In this document: piece by piece, positions 5,297 to 5,454 of the stretch | How the letters are laid out: every line of letters starts with the position of its first letter | Numbering within the stretch: position 1 is the first letter of the stretch | From: an uncultured Bacilli bacterium | Lineage (GTDB): Bacteria > Bacillota_I > Bacilli_A > RF39 > UBA660 | Assembly (NCBI GenBank): GCA_910587745.1 | Contig: CAJUNE010000048.1 | Span: 1 to 5,454, forward strand | Direction: 5' to 3' | DNA: 5,454 nucleotides | Position numbers and translations under genes: made by a program | Notes under the pieces: generated by a model | Told to the model about the DNA's origin: nothing | The model's database searches: none | What the model saw: only the letters and a program-made list of their open reading frames with translations

Positions 5297-5454
5297 TAGT
5301 CTGATAAGAAATCCTTTAACTTTTTAGCACGAGATGGGTGTCTTAGTTTTCTTAAAGCTTTAGCCTCTATTTGACGAATACGTTCTCTTGTTACATTGAA
5401 TTTTTTTCCAACTTCTTCTAATGTATGACATGTTCCATCAACTAGTCCAAAACG
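5296..5454 (-). CDS. rpoD: RNA polymerase primary sigma factor, C-terminal part (partial)
   Basis: Only the last 52 residues are in the window; the 5' part lies beyond 5454. They comprise sigma region 4.2, the helix-turn-helix that reads the -35 promoter element. TLEEVGKKFNVTRERIRQIE is followed by AKALRKLRHPSR and the terminal KLKDFLSD. The VTRERIRQIEAKALRKLRHP core is diagnostic of the housekeeping sigma-70/SigA rather than an alternative sigma factor. The TAA stop (5296-5298) shares one base with the trmK ATG. An intact region 4.2 agrees with the TTGnnn and TATAAT promoters seen elsewhere in the window. dnaG would be expected upstream of rpoD but is outside the window. Confidence 0.97.
   Translation of the reverse strand, partial: RFGLVDGTCHTLEEVGKKFNVTRERIRQIEAKALRKLRHPSRAKKLKDFLSD

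Noticed and set aside
1..5454. CRISPR array, insertion sequence, rRNA or tRNA genes
   Set aside because: Reading both strands showed no regularly spaced repeats, no transposase, no cloverleaf-like sequence and no rRNA-like conserved stretch.

Overview
The window is a very AT-rich bacterial segment with densely packed genes. Most genes lie on the minus strand. Gene content and order (rpoD followed by trmK, with a YqfQ-like gene close by) point to Bacillota, class Bacilli. The strong AT bias, lysine- and asparagine-rich proteins and tight packing suggest a small-genome, gut-type or Mollicutes-like lineage such as RF39; that placement is an inference. All eight Trp codons in the genes found are TGG and no TGA occurs in frame, so the Mycoplasma code (TGA = Trp) is unlikely. 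Stops are TAA (5) and TAG (2), never TGA.

Layout on the + coordinate axis. (1) 50-85: strong intrinsic terminator of tig. (2) 94-1341, minus: trigger factor, with its own promoter at 1372-1400. (3) 1477-1509: hairpin terminator ending the next operon. (4) 1515-3725, minus: a two-gene operon of a PilC/GspF-type inner-membrane platform protein followed by a type IV prepilin peptidase. It is transcribed from an extended -10 promoter near 3749-3757. (5) 3726-3853: divergent regulatory region of about 130 bp, holding a perfect palindrome and a short tandem repeat. (6) 3854-4144, plus: a small YqfQ-like protein, the only plus-strand gene. (7) 4139-5454, minus: the end of rpoD, then trmK, then a J-domain protein, all tightly coupled.

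The genes form three functional groups. Trigger factor and the J-domain protein belong to protein folding. rpoD and trmK belong to transcription and tRNA modification. The PilC/prepilin peptidase pair belongs to a type IV pilus, competence pseudopilus or type II secretion-like machine, whose ATPase and pilins must be encoded elsewhere.

The most notable points are a J domain whose HPD motif reads HSD, a PilC protein with an extra N-terminal region of about 110 residues that includes a hydrophobic segment, and a prepilin peptidase with both catalytic aspartates but no cysteine motif. No clearly novel multi-gene system is visible. Most of the window is housekeeping plus a dispersed pilus locus.
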